Made by a program: the position numbers and the translations under genes
Notes under the pieces: model-generated
The model's database searches: none
Told to the model about the DNA's origin: nothing
The model's input: only the letters and a program-made list of their open reading frames with translations
From: Sva-07 sp963743825
GTDB taxonomy: Bacteria > Actinomycetota > Acidimicrobiia > Acidimicrobiales > Ilumatobacteraceae
DNA length: 64,000 nucleotides
Assembly: GCA_963743825.1 (NCBI GenBank)
Contig: CAVURC010000018.1
Span: 1-64,000, forward strand
Direction of reading: 5' to 3'
Shown here: one piece after another, positions 7,668 to 15,640 of the stretch
Layout of the letters: each line of letters opens with the position of its first letter
Position numbering within the stretch: the first letter of the stretch is position 1

Positions 7668-9041
7668 GCCGGCATCGAGGCCGTTTCGACGGATGACGTC
7701 GCTGTACCACGAGGCGCTGTCGCGTGGGGTTCGCTCGAGCGTGTCGAAGTCGACGTGCACGAGCCCGAAGCGCTTGTCGTAGCCGAGCGACCACTCGAAG
7801 TTGTCCATCAACGACCACTGGAAGTAGCCGCGAATGTCGACGCCGGCGTCGATGGCGCGTCGAATCGCCCGCAGATGCTGGTCGAGATAGTCGATTCGGC
7901 GTGGGTCGGCGCATCGGCCGTCGACGATCGGATCGTCGTAGGCGCAGCCGTTCTCGGTGATGTAGATCGGCGGCAGGTTCGGGTAGTCGTCGCGGAGTCG
8001 CACGAGGAGGTCGGTGAAGCCGTTCGGCGTGATGGGCCAGCCCATGTCGGTGTGGATCTCGGCTTCGTCGGCTTCGGTGACACCGGTGACGGTCGGGTAC
8101 GCCAACATGCGATCGGTCACCTCGCCGTCGGCGAGCGCGCGCACGATGATGTCGAAGTAGTAGTTGATGCCGATCCAGTCGAGGGGCTGGCTGATCGTGT
8201 CGGCGTCGCCCGCCTGGATGGCGTCGGCCAGCGGCCCGTACGACTCGAGGAGGTCGGCCGGATAGTGGCCGCGCAGCGTTGCGTCGAACCACCAGCGGTT
8301 GTGGATCGCGTCGACGAGACGGATCTGTGTCTCGTCGGCGGGCTGTCGCTCGTCGCTGACGATGTTCGACGGGTTGATCACGATGCCGAGTTGCAGATCG
8401 TCACGTTCGGCTCGCATGGTCTGCAACGCGAGTCCGTGGGCGAGCAGTTCGTGATGTGCAACCGTGACCGCGGCGTGCGGGTCAACCAGTCCCGGAGCGT
8501 GGACGCCCGCGGCGTGACCGAGGTACGCGTAGCACCAGGGTTCGTTGAACGTCGACCACATGGTGACGCGGTCGCCGAGCTCTCGGACCATGAGCGCGGC
8601 ATAGTCGCCGAACCAGCTCACCGTGTCGCGGTTGCGGAAGCCGCCGAGCTCCTCGAGCCCCTGGGGCAGGTCCCAGTGGAACAGCGTCGGGCACGGGACG
8701 ATGTCGTGGTCGAGGAGACGGTCGACGAGACGTTGGTAGAAGTCGACGCCCTGCTGGTTGACGCTGCCTCGGCCATCGGGCATCACCCTCGACCACGAGA
8801 TCGAGAAGCGGTAGCTCTGCAGGCCGAGGTCCGCCATCATCGTGACGTCGTCATCGAGGCGGTGGTAGTGGTCGCACGCCACGTCGCCGGTGTGACCGTT
8901 GGCAACCTTGCCCTCGGTGTGCGAGAACACGTCCCACACGCTCTCGCCGCGGCCACCGTCGCGTACGGCACCCTCGATCTGGTAGCTGGCGGTCGCCGCG
9001 CCCCAGAGGAATCCGGTCGGGAACTGGACCAACGTGCTCAT
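7659..9041 (-). CDS. GH1 beta-glucosidase
   Basis: This 460-residue family 1 glycoside hydrolase is predicted to be cytosolic. The N-terminal signature FPTGFLWGAATASYQIEGA starts at residue 7. The acid/base Glu is in TFNEPW and the nucleophile Glu in YITENG, in the correct order and spacing. The C-terminal GYFQWSLMDNFEW segment is also diagnostic. It converges with deoC and starts about 80 bp from the tRNA gene. It hydrolyses beta-glucosides or related beta-glycosides; the exact aglycone is unknown. Confidence 0.93.
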   Translation of the reverse strand: MSTLVQFPTGFLWGAATASYQIEGAVRDGGRGESVWDVFSHTEGKVANGHTGDVACDHYHRLDDDVTMMADLGLQSYRFSISWSRVMPDGRGSVNQQGVDFYQRLVDRLLDHDIVPCPTLFHWDLPQGLEELGGFRNRDTVSWFGDYAALMVRELGDRVTMWSTFNEPWCYAYLGHAAGVHAPGLVDPHAAVTVAHHELLAHGLALQTMRAERDDLQLGIVINPSNIVSDERQPADETQIRLVDAIHNRWWFDATLRGHYPADLLESYGPLADAIQAGDADTISQPLDWIGINYYFDIIVRALADGEVTDRMLAYPTVTGVTEADEAEIHTDMGWPITPNGFTDLLVRLRDDYPNLPPIYITENGCAYDDPIVDGRCADPRRIDYLDQHLRAIRRAIDAGVDIRGYFQWSLMDNFEWSLGYDKRFGLVHVDFDTLERTPRDSASWYSDVIRRNGLDAGAQ

Positions 9042-9124
9042 CGCGGGTCAGTGTTGCAGATGGTCCCCGGCATCGAGCGCGTGCTGCTTGATCGTCCGCC
9101 GGACCGGTAGCCTTCGGTGCCCCT

Positions 9125-9199
9125 GCCCTCGTAGCTCAGGGGATAGAGCATCGGCCTCCGGAGCCGTGTGCGCAGGTTCGAATCCTGCCGAGGGCGCCA
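9125..9199 (+). tRNA. tRNA-Arg (anticodon CCG)
   Basis: The acceptor arms GCCCTCG and CGAGGGC pair perfectly. The D-arm GCTC/GAGC, an anticodon loop CTCCGGA with anticodon CCG (reads CGG), and the T-arm GCAGG-TTCGAAT-CCTGC are all present. CCA is encoded (9197-9199). The anticodon stem has one T-T mismatch at its outermost pair. Confidence 0.95.
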
Positions 9200-9224
9200 C
9201 GGATTTCCTGCGTGGTCCTCCCTC

Positions 9225-9264
9225 CGATGAGCGAAACCCCGGTATCCGGCGGTCTGGCTCATCG
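9225..9264. terminator. Bidirectional hairpin terminator, GATGAGCGA family
   Basis: CGATGAGC at 9225-9232 pairs with GCTCATCG at 9257-9264, and an inner CCGG-TAT-CCGG stem adds stability. It lies between the tRNA and the convergent OsmC gene. The same outer arm occurs in hairpins at 19301 and 59216. Confidence 0.7.
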
Positions 9265-9293
9265 CTTGACACGGATCCGGCGACCCTCGGTCG

Positions 9294-9839
9294 TCAGCTC
9301 CGACGGATGACGTTGACCTCGGTGGGGTTGGCCAACATGTCGAACACCGCCGAGTACTTCGCTCCGGCGGCGAGCAGGGCGTCCTTCTGTTCGTCGTCGC
9401 AGTCGGCGTCGATGTCGAATTCGATGTCGACGTTGCTGAACCCCTTGCGGACATCGGGGTCCACGCCGAGGACACCGCGGACGTCGATGTCGGCGCTCAC
9501 CGTCGACGACACCTTGTTCAGCTGGATGTTGCGGGCAGCCGCGCCGGTGGCGATGCCGGCGGTGATGCACGCTGCGAGCGCGTGGAGCACGTACTCCTGT
9601 GGTGTCGGTCCGTGACCGTGGCCCAGGGTGGGGTGGTCGGCCTTGTACGTGAACTCCTGTACGTGCTCGTGTTCGCCACCCATGCCGTACCACTCGTGGA
9701 TGGTCGACTGACTCGCCGTCCCCTCGACCCACTCGTTCTTGGCCGAGAACCGGAACTGCGCGAGTTCCCCGTTCTCGCGAGTCTTCGCGATGGCCCCGAA
9801 CATCTTGTCGCACGGCACGCCGTTGACTTCCTCAGCCAT
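9294..9839 (-). CDS. OsmC-family protein
   Basis: This 181-residue cytosolic protein has the OsmC/Ohr fold. In the family, one or two reactive Cys reduce organic hydroperoxides or act on small thiol substrates. Visible features are PTPQEYVLHALAACITAGIA, carrying the conserved helix-capping Cys, and an N-terminal GVPCDKMF segment. The ATG at 9839 has GAGGGGG 9 nt upstream. The terminator hairpin 9225-9264 lies beyond its 3' end. Whether it is a peroxidase or a non-peroxidatic OsmC relative cannot be decided here. Confidence 0.85.
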   Translation of the reverse strand: MAEEVNGVPCDKMFGAIAKTRENGELAQFRFSAKNEWVEGTASQSTIHEWYGMGGEHEHVQEFTYKADHPTLGHGHGPTPQEYVLHALAACITAGIATGAAARNIQLNKVSSTVSADIDVRGVLGVDPDVRKGFSNVDIEFDIDADCDDEQKDALLAAGAKYSAVFDMLANPTEVNVIRRS

Positions 9840-9957
9840 GATGACCAACCCCCTCAGTCGTGGGCAACCACGCTACGCCTCGTCGGCAACCCTGTCGAGG
9901 GGTCGACACCATCGGCCTCGGCTCCTACGATCGTGACCGGGTCGGAAGGGGCGTGCC

Positions 9958-10734
9958 ATGTCGTGGGAGATGGTCGATGAAGGTTGGGGCCGTCGTGCCG
10001 TCGAGTTCGCGACACTGAGTGAGCCGTCGGCCTGCCGCGAGTACGTCGCCGTGCAGCATCGGCTCGGCGTCGGCGCCGGCGACCGTCTCCTCGATGTCGC
10101 CTGCGGCTCGGGGCTGGCCATCGAACTCGCCAGGGTCAGGGGCGCCGCCTGTTCCGGCATCGATGCCTCCCCGCGTCTCGTGGCCGTGGCGAAGGATCGC
10201 AATCCTGACAGCGACATTCGGGTGGGCGACATGGAGGCCCTTCCGTGGGACCGCGAGACGTTCGACGTCGTGACCAGTTTCCGTGGCATCTGGGGAACGA
10301 CACCCAACGCCGTGGCCGAGGCGCACCGTGTTCTCGTTCCGGGCGGCCGGCTTGCGATCACCGTGTGGGGAAATGTCGGCAAGTCTCCAGGCGCGTGGAT
10401 GATGGCGCCGTTCCGATGGGCGACCGACGAGAAGGTCCAGCACCAGGCCGACATGGTGTCGTTGGGACGACCGGGCGTCGGCGAATCGTTCCTCGATGAG
10501 TGCGGCTTCGACGTCGCCGAGCGGTTCGAGATCCCGTTCGTGTTCGAGTACCCCGACCCGGAGACCTTCGCCCGCGGGCTCGCATCGACCGGCCCTGCCT
10601 ACGAGGCGATCCAGAGCATCGGCGAGGAGGAGTTCGTCAACCGGGCGACCGAGCTCGCCACTGCCCACGTACGCGACGGCCTCCCTCTGCGCGGCGAGGT
10701 CCAGCTGTTCGGTTACATCGGCACGAAGCGCTGA
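9958..10734 (+). CDS. Class I SAM-dependent methyltransferase
   Basis: This 258-residue protein has motif I LLDVACGSGLAIELA (around residues 44-58), an acidic GIDAS strand-2 end, the GDMEALPW motif and the post-motif region VLVPGGRLAI, all typical of the UbiE/Methyltransf_11 group. The ATG at 9958 follows a GGAAGGGG Shine-Dalgarno. It overlaps the 3' end of the opposing monooxygenase gene by 22 bp. The substrate is unknown. Confidence 0.85.
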   Translation: MSWEMVDEGWGRRAVEFATLSEPSACREYVAVQHRLGVGAGDRLLDVACGSGLAIELARVRGAACSGIDASPRLVAVAKDRNPDSDIRVGDMEALPWDRETFDVVTSFRGIWGTTPNAVAEAHRVLVPGGRLAITVWGNVGKSPGAWMMAPFRWATDEKVQHQADMVSLGRPGVGESFLDECGFDVAERFEIPFVFEYPDPETFARGLASTGPAYEAIQSIGEEEFVNRATELATAHVRDGLPLRGEVQLFGYIGTKR

Positions 10735-11991
10735 TCAACCGGCCGTCGGCCGGCGAGATGCCCCACGAGGTGGTCGGCCAGCTCCCTGGTGTCGTCGACG
10801 GAACCGTGCAGGAAGCTCGACCTCCGTCGGCGCAGGAACGAGGCGCCGAGGAAGTAGACGCCGGGAGCATCCACCACCACGCCGCCGTCATGGCGGAGAC
10901 GGCCGGCGGCGTCGAATACGGGGAGCTCGACCCAGGACAGGTCGGGATGGAATCCGGTTGCCCAGACGATCGTCGTGATCTCCCCACTGTTCAGATCCAG
11001 CGTCAGTGGGGCACCTCGAGTGACCCGAGTCGGTTCGTAGCGCTCGACGGACCCGACCTCGGCGCCGAGTCCCTGTTCGGCGATCCACCCGTCGATGTCG
11101 TCGAGCAGGCGGCCGAGTTTCTGGTCGGCCAACGCGCAGTGGTTCCGCAACCCGCCCGAGAACATCGCAACCCCGTCGCGGATCGCGCCGAGTCGACCCC
11201 GGAGCTGCACACCGGTGTCGGTGACGGAATTGAGATCGAGGGTTCGACGTTCGGGTGTGCCGACGAGTTGCGGCGACGCCACCTTGCGGGCCTTCGACGA
11301 TGTCCTCGACCTCGTCGTACCGCTCGTCGAGCCGTCCGATGGCCTCCATCCAGTGTTGGATGTCAGCACCTCGGTAGGTCCTCGGCATCCGAACGTGCTC
11401 GCCGACCGACAGCGTGACCGGCCGACCCGATGCATGGATCTCCTCGGCGAGCTGGAGACCGGTGGCGGCAGCCCCGATCACGAGGACTCCACCGTCGACC
11501 AGTTGATCGGGATTCCGGTAGTCGAGTGGGTCGACCTGGTCGACATGTGCCGGCACCGCCGCAGCGACGTCCGGAATGCTCGCAAGGTTGCATGCGCCCC
11601 CGGCCAACACCACACACCGGCAACGCCACGTGCCTCGGTCGGTGGCGACCTCGTACCCGTCGTCGGTCGGTCGAACGGTGGTCACTGTGGTCCCGGCCTC
11701 GACGGGTGCCGCGATCGTGTCGGCATAGGTCTGGATGAAGCCCACGATCTCCGCGCCGGTCATGAAGCCATCCGGATCGTCGCCGTCGTACACCTGGCCC
11801 GGGAGCCGAGCCTGCCAGTTCGGCGTGAGCATCGTGAACGAGTCCCAACGCTGGGTCCGCCACGAGTTCGCCACCTCACTGCGTTCCAACACGACGTGAT
11901 CGACGCCACGGTCCGACAGGCACTTGCTCATCGCCAACCCGTTGTGTCCACCGCCCACCACCACGACCGAGACTCGACGCTCCGCAGACAT
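10713..11991 (-). pseudogene. FAD-dependent monooxygenase (ArsO/CzcO-like), one frameshift
   Basis: Two frames together give one flavin monooxygenase of about 425 residues. The N-terminal frame has the FAD motif VVVVGGGHNGLAMS, the NSWRTQRWDSFTMLTPNW segment of the family and the NADPH-binding GVLVIGAAATGLQLA. Near 11290 the reading frame must slip by one base to continue into ASPQLVGTPERR... and the C-terminal ATGFHPDLSW motif, which ends at 10713. Both halves keep full similarity to the family, so the lesion is recent or a sequencing error. It is the third gene after MFS and ArsM on this strand, starting 19 bp after the extended ArsM stop. Flavin monooxygenases (ArsO) occur in arsenic operons. 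Confidence 0.75.
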
Positions 11992-12010
11992 CGCGCCAGT
12001 TTCCCAGATC

Positions 12011-12802
12011 TCAGTGCGATCGGATGCCTGCAGTTCGATGTGCGAGGAAGGCGTAGCCGAACACCTCGAACGAGCGTGCCTTTGCTTCGCCGGTCGCGTC
12101 GGCGAAGGTGTCGACCGCAGGCCCGATCGTGACGTGTTCGAACCCGGAGTCCTCGAGCATCTGTTGCCAGCCCGCACGGGGCAGCCCTCCGGCAATTCAA
12201 CCGGTCCACAGGTCGACGTCGCGGACCGCTTCGATCGGGACGGGGCGGCCGTTGGCGATGTCGGCGAACTGCAGCGTGCCGCCGGGACGCAGCACGCGGA
12301 AGATCTCGGCGAACACGGCGTGCTTGTCCGCGCACAGGTTGATGACGCCGTTGGAGATGACCACGTCGGCCCACCCGTCGTCGACGGGCATGCTCTCGGC
12401 GAGCCCCTCGCGGAACTCGACGTGATCGAACTCGAGGTGTGCGGCCGTGGCGCGGGACTTGGCCAGCATCTCGGGCGTCATGTCGATGCCGATCACTCGA
12501 CCGGTCGAGCCGGCCTGCGTTGCGGCGATGAACGAATCGAACCCCGCGCCCGATCCGACGTCGACGACCTTCGAGCCCGCTTCGACGCGCCGCAACGAGA
12601 ACGGGTTGCCGACCCCGGCGAACGACTCGACGGCACGATCCGGGAGTTCGTCGACGACGGCGTCGTCGTAGCCGAGCCGGCTCGCGAGTGGACGGCCGGT
12701 GTGGAAGTGGTGGGGGCCGTGTGGATCGATCGCCACCTCGCGGTACTTCTCACGCACCTGTGTGCGCAGCGTGTCGACATCGACAAGCAGTTCGTTCGAC
12801 AC
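12011..12802 (-). CDS. ArsM-like SAM methyltransferase with in-frame UGA at the conserved Cys (candidate selenoprotein)
   Basis: This methyltransferase has 263 residues if UGA is read through, and 201 if it is a stop. Motif I, VVDVGSGAGFD (residues 79-89), GIDMTPEML, ISNGVINLC and VLRPGGTLQFADI match arsenite methyltransferase relatives. The family continues with DLWTGC-IAGGLP, where this Cys is a conserved catalytic-type residue. Here the codon is TGA (12197-12199, residue 202). The same frame then gives 61 more residues of family-like sequence (IAGGLPRAGWQQMLEDSGF ... FEVFGYAFLA) before a TGA at 12011. A bSECIS-like hairpin follows the UGA directly. The GTG at 12802 has a strong GGGAGGGGGAGG Shine-Dalgarno. 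An ArsR-type operator lies upstream. The alternatives are a nonsense mutation or a base error. The role would be methylation of arsenite or another metalloid. Confidence 0.75.
12164..12195 (-). promoter_or_regulatory. bSECIS-like hairpin immediately after the UGA codon
   Basis: In the mRNA, UUGCC (nt 2-6 after UGA) pairs with GGCAA (nt 29-33). An upper stem GCCC (nt 15-18) pairs with GGGC (nt 24-27), closing the 5-nt loop CGUGC with G in its second position. Spacing from UGA to loop (18 nt) and a G in the first two loop bases follow the published bacterial SECIS pattern. The lower part has an asymmetric 8-nt bulge. I worked this out by eye without folding energies. Confidence 0.5.
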
Positions 12803-12850
12803 GATCGGCCTCCCCCTCCCGGCAGGCGGTGCCGCCGAGTAGTCCTGACT

Positions 12851-12870
12851 ATTCAAAGTACTCCTTGAAT
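12851..12870. promoter_or_regulatory. ArsR-type operator upstream of the ArsM-like gene
   Basis: ATTCAA-N8-TTGAAT is a perfect inverted repeat between the MFS and ArsM-like genes. It shares TCAAAG and TTGAATAA at the same spacing with the site at 14165-14182, in front of the MFS gene. Confidence 0.7.
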
Positions 12871-12891
12871 AAGGCTTTGGCAAGGGGTCGT

Positions 12892-14145
12892 TCAGTGCGG
12901 GTGCGTCTCGTACATGCGCAGGGCGACGCTCAGGCCGGAGATCGCAGTGAGCGCAGCGACGGCGTAGATGGCGGCGGGAATCGACACGAGATCGGCGAGG
13001 ATGCCGGCGAGCAGTGCGCCGACGGCGAAGCCGCTGTCGCGCCACAGCCGGTAGATGCCGACCGATCGGGCACGCCATTGCGGGTGGGCGACGTCGCCGA
13101 TCGCGGCGAGCAGGGTCGGGTACACCATGGCCGTGCCGGCTCCGAGCACCATGGCGCCGATGGCCCAGGCGGCGAAACTGCCGGTGGCGGCGATCCAGGC
13201 GATGGCGACCGCCTGGGTGAGCATGCCCGCAACGATGAGCGGTTTGCGCCCGATGCGGTCGGACAGCGCGCCGGTGTAGAGCTGGCCGAGGCCCCACACG
13301 GCCGGGTAGAGAGCTGCCAGGACACCGATGCGTCCGATCGAGAGACCGGAGGCGGCGAAGAAGATCGGGAACAGGCCCCAGGCGAGTCCGTCGTTGAGGT
13401 TGTTGACCAGCCCGGCCTGCGAGCACGACGACAGTGCCTTGTCGCGGAACGAGGTGAGCCGGAAGATCTCGCCGGTGGTGAGGTCCGCATGGTGAGCGTC
13501 GCTGGAGGCGACGTGGTTGGCGGCCTCGTGGCGTGCGTGACCCTGCGTCTCGCGGACGGCGAACACCGACAGGCCGAGGCCGAGTCCGGCGTAGGCGAGG
13601 CCGAGGAAGAACGGCTCGGGGCGCAGGCCCCAGCGTTGTGCGATGTATCCCGTCGCGAGGGCGGTGACGGCGACGGCGCCGTAGCCGGCTGCTTCGTTGA
13701 AGCCCATCGCGAACCCTCGTCGCGCGGGCCCGACGAGGTCGATCTTCATCACGACCGTGGTCGACCACGTGAGTCCCTGGTTGATGCCGAGCAGCACGTT
13801 GGCGAACACCACCCAACCCCACGTCGGGGCCCACATGAGCAGCAACGGGATCGGCAGGGCGATGATCCACCCGGCGACGAGCACGGGTTTGCGGCCGAAC
13901 CGGTCCGAGAGCGTGCCGGCGAAGAAGTTGGTTGCTGCCTTCACGGCACCGAAGGCGACGATGAACGTGAGCGTTGCGGTGAAGGCGGTGAGCCCGAACT
14001 CGGCCTCGGCGAGCAGCGGGAGGACGGTGCGTTCCTGGCCGATCATGCCGCCGACGAGGGCGTTGACACCCACGAGCAACGCGAACTGGCCGAGGTTCTC
14101 CCTGAGCCCGAGCTTCAACGGAGTCTCGGCGGTGTTGCTGCTCAC
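12892..14145 (-). CDS. MFS efflux transporter
   Basis: This 417-residue major facilitator has twelve predicted membrane segments. The MFS signature GTLSDRFGRKPV lies between segments 2 and 3, with its counterpart GALSDRIGRKPL in the second half. A His-rich cytoplasmic loop (VASSDAHHADL) lies between the halves. The GTG at 14145 is used. It is divergent from the ArsR-rhodanese gene with ArsR-like operators in between, and upstream of the ArsM-like gene on the same strand. This suggests export of an arsenical or other metalloid/thiol conjugate; the cargo is an inference. Confidence 0.85.
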   Translation of the reverse strand: MSSNTAETPLKLGLRENLGQFALLVGVNALVGGMIGQERTVLPLLAEAEFGLTAFTATLTFIVAFGAVKAATNFFAGTLSDRFGRKPVLVAGWIIALPIPLLLMWAPTWGWVVFANVLLGINQGLTWSTTVVMKIDLVGPARRGFAMGFNEAAGYGAVAVTALATGYIAQRWGLRPEPFFLGLAYAGLGLGLSVFAVRETQGHARHEAANHVASSDAHHADLTTGEIFRLTSFRDKALSSCSQAGLVNNLNDGLAWGLFPIFFAASGLSIGRIGVLAALYPAVWGLGQLYTGALSDRIGRKPLIVAGMLTQAVAIAWIAATGSFAAWAIGAMVLGAGTAMVYPTLLAAIGDVAHPQWRARSVGIYRLWRDSGFAVGALLAGILADLVSIPAAIYAVAALTAISGLSVALRMYETHPH

Positions 14146-14164
14146 GACCCGGACCGTCCCTTCC

Positions 14165-14182
14165 TCAAAGAAGTACTTGAAT
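14165..14182. promoter_or_regulatory. ArsR-type operator, divergent MFS/ArsR promoter region
   Basis: TCAAAG-N7-TTGAAT is an imperfect inverted repeat located 20 bp upstream of the MFS start on the minus strand. It is similar to the perfect site at 12851-12870. Confidence 0.6.
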
Positions 14183-14205
14183 AACTCCGAGCGGATACTA
14201 TCTTG

Positions 14206-14221
14206 TCAAGTGGTTTCTTGA
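14206..14221. promoter_or_regulatory. ArsR-type operator just upstream of the regulator gene
   Basis: TCAAG-N6-CTTGA is a perfect inverted repeat ending 16 nt before the ArsR-rhodanese start, directly before its GGAG ribosome site. It is well placed for autorepression. Confidence 0.65.
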
Positions 14222-14237
14222 GCATGGAGGAGATCTG

Positions 14238-14900
14238 GTGGGTGACAGAGTCGCCAAGGATGCGCTGTTCGACGGGTTCGCCGACATCGCCAAGGCGCTC
14301 GCCAACGGGCGGCGCGCGGAGTTGATCGACGTGCTCGTCCAGGGCGAGCGGCACGTCGAGGAACTCGCCTCCGAGATCGGACAGAGCGTCGCGAACACCT
14401 CGTTCCACCTCCGCACGCTCGCCGATGCCGGCCTGGTCGTCACCCGACGCGACAAGACCCGCATCTACTACCGCTGCGCCTCGGATCGAGTCACCGACCT
14501 GTGGTTCGCGCTGCGCGACGTCGCCGCAGCCCATCATGCCGAACTCGACGAGCTCGCTGCTGCCTACCTCGGGCACCGTGACGAGATGGACCAGGTGAGC
14601 CGAGCGGAGCTCACGGCCCGCCTCGAGGCCGGCGACGTGGTGGTGGTCGATGTGCGTCCGGCAGCCGAGTATGCGGCCGGTCACATCGCCGGTGCGCGGT
14701 CGATCCCTGCCGACCGTCTCGCGCGTGAGCTGCGCAATCTGCCCGCCGACGTCGAGGTGGTCGCGTACTGCCGTGGCCCCTACTGCGTGTTCGCCGACGA
14801 GGCGATCAGGTTGCTGCGCCGTCGCGGCCGGGCGGCGCGCCGCCTCGAGGACGGCTTCCCCGAGTGGCGTCGCGCCAACCTGCCCGTCGAGACCAGATGA
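14238..14900 (+). CDS. ArsR-family regulator fused to a rhodanese domain
   Basis: This is a 220-residue fusion. Residues 12-95 form an ArsR winged helix (LANGRRAELIDVL, HVEELASEIGQSVANTSFHLR). Residues 120-215 form a rhodanese domain (VVVVDVRPAAEYAAGHIAGA) with active-site loop CRGPYC, Cys178 catalytic and Cys183 at the loop end. No classical ArsR alpha-3 ELCVCD metal site is visible, so sensing may go through the rhodanese cysteines (persulfide or metalloid-thiol). The GTG at 14238 has GGAG 8 nt upstream. Its stop overlaps the next methyltransferase by ATGA. Three nearby palindromes are probable targets. Confidence 0.88.
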   Translation: MGDRVAKDALFDGFADIAKALANGRRAELIDVLVQGERHVEELASEIGQSVANTSFHLRTLADAGLVVTRRDKTRIYYRCASDRVTDLWFALRDVAAAHHAELDELAAAYLGHRDEMDQVSRAELTARLEAGDVVVVDVRPAAEYAAGHIAGARSIPADRLARELRNLPADVEVVAYCRGPYCVFADEAIRLLRRRGRAARRLEDGFPEWRRANLPVETR

Positions 14901-15595
14901 TCACCGGGGAGCCGCCGTTGCGTTGGACCGCACCGGCCGGTGCGTACGACGCCTGGTTCGAGCGGCCCTGGGGCCGCTACGCCACGGCGACCGAGCATCG
15001 GATGCTGCTCGCAGCAGCCGGCCCGGTCGCGGGAGCGGCGGTACTCGACGCTGGCTGTGGCACCGGACGATTCATGCAGCGCCTCGAAGCCGAGGGCGCC
15101 GACGTGATCGGCGTCGATCGTGACGCTGACGCCCTCGCCATCGCCCGCACCAGGACGACAGGGGTGCTCCTTCTCGGCGACGCACACCAGCTTGCGCTCC
15201 CGGACCGATCGGTCGACGCCGCGTTCGCGGTGACCGTCTGCGAGTTCACCGCCGACCCCGCACGAGTGTTCGCCGAACTCGCCCGGGTCGTCCGACCCGG
15301 AGGTCGGGTCGTGGTCGGATCACTCAACCGGACCAGCCCCTGGGGCTGCTGGAACCGCCGTCAGTTCGGGAGCGCTCCATGGAACACGGCCCGATTCCTC
15401 GACCGCAGCGCGCTCCTCGGCCTCGGCGCTGCACACGGGCGTTGTCGGTTGCAGGCGGGGCTCTACTCGCCACGCGCCATGCCGATGATCGAACGGTGGT
15501 CACCCGTGCTCGAACGACTCGGCAGTCTCCTCGCCCCAGGGCTCGGAGCCTTCCAGGTGCTCACGATCGACATCCCCGAACCGACGACCAGGTGA
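14897..15595 (+). CDS. SAM-dependent methyltransferase coupled to ArsR
   Basis: This 232-residue class I methyltransferase has motif I VLDAGCGTGRFMQ (around residue 48), acidic GVDRDADAL, GDAHQLALPDRS and VVRPGGRVVVGSLN. Its ATG overlaps the regulator stop (ATGA), so it is translated as part of the regulator operon and is probably induced with the island. It resembles the UbiE/Methyltransf_11 group. The substrate is unknown; a role with a metalloid or thiol is suggested only by position. Confidence 0.85.
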   Translation: MITGEPPLRWTAPAGAYDAWFERPWGRYATATEHRMLLAAAGPVAGAAVLDAGCGTGRFMQRLEAEGADVIGVDRDADALAIARTRTTGVLLLGDAHQLALPDRSVDAAFAVTVCEFTADPARVFAELARVVRPGGRVVVGSLNRTSPWGCWNRRQFGSAPWNTARFLDRSALLGLGAAHGRCRLQAGLYSPRAMPMIERWSPVLERLGSLLAPGLGAFQVLTIDIPEPTTR

Positions 15596-15640
15596 CGCAA
15601 CGAGTGTCCGGTGAGTTCCATCCGGCAGACTGTGGGCACC

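Noticed and set aside
9125..9199. tRNA 3' end as a phage attachment site
   Set aside because: No integrase and no repeated tRNA 3' segment were seen in the window.
12197..12199. UGA as the ordinary end of the methyltransferase gene
   Set aside because: Not fully excluded, but the same frame continues with family-specific sequence for 61 residues and the stop falls on the conserved Cys, so plain termination is less likely.
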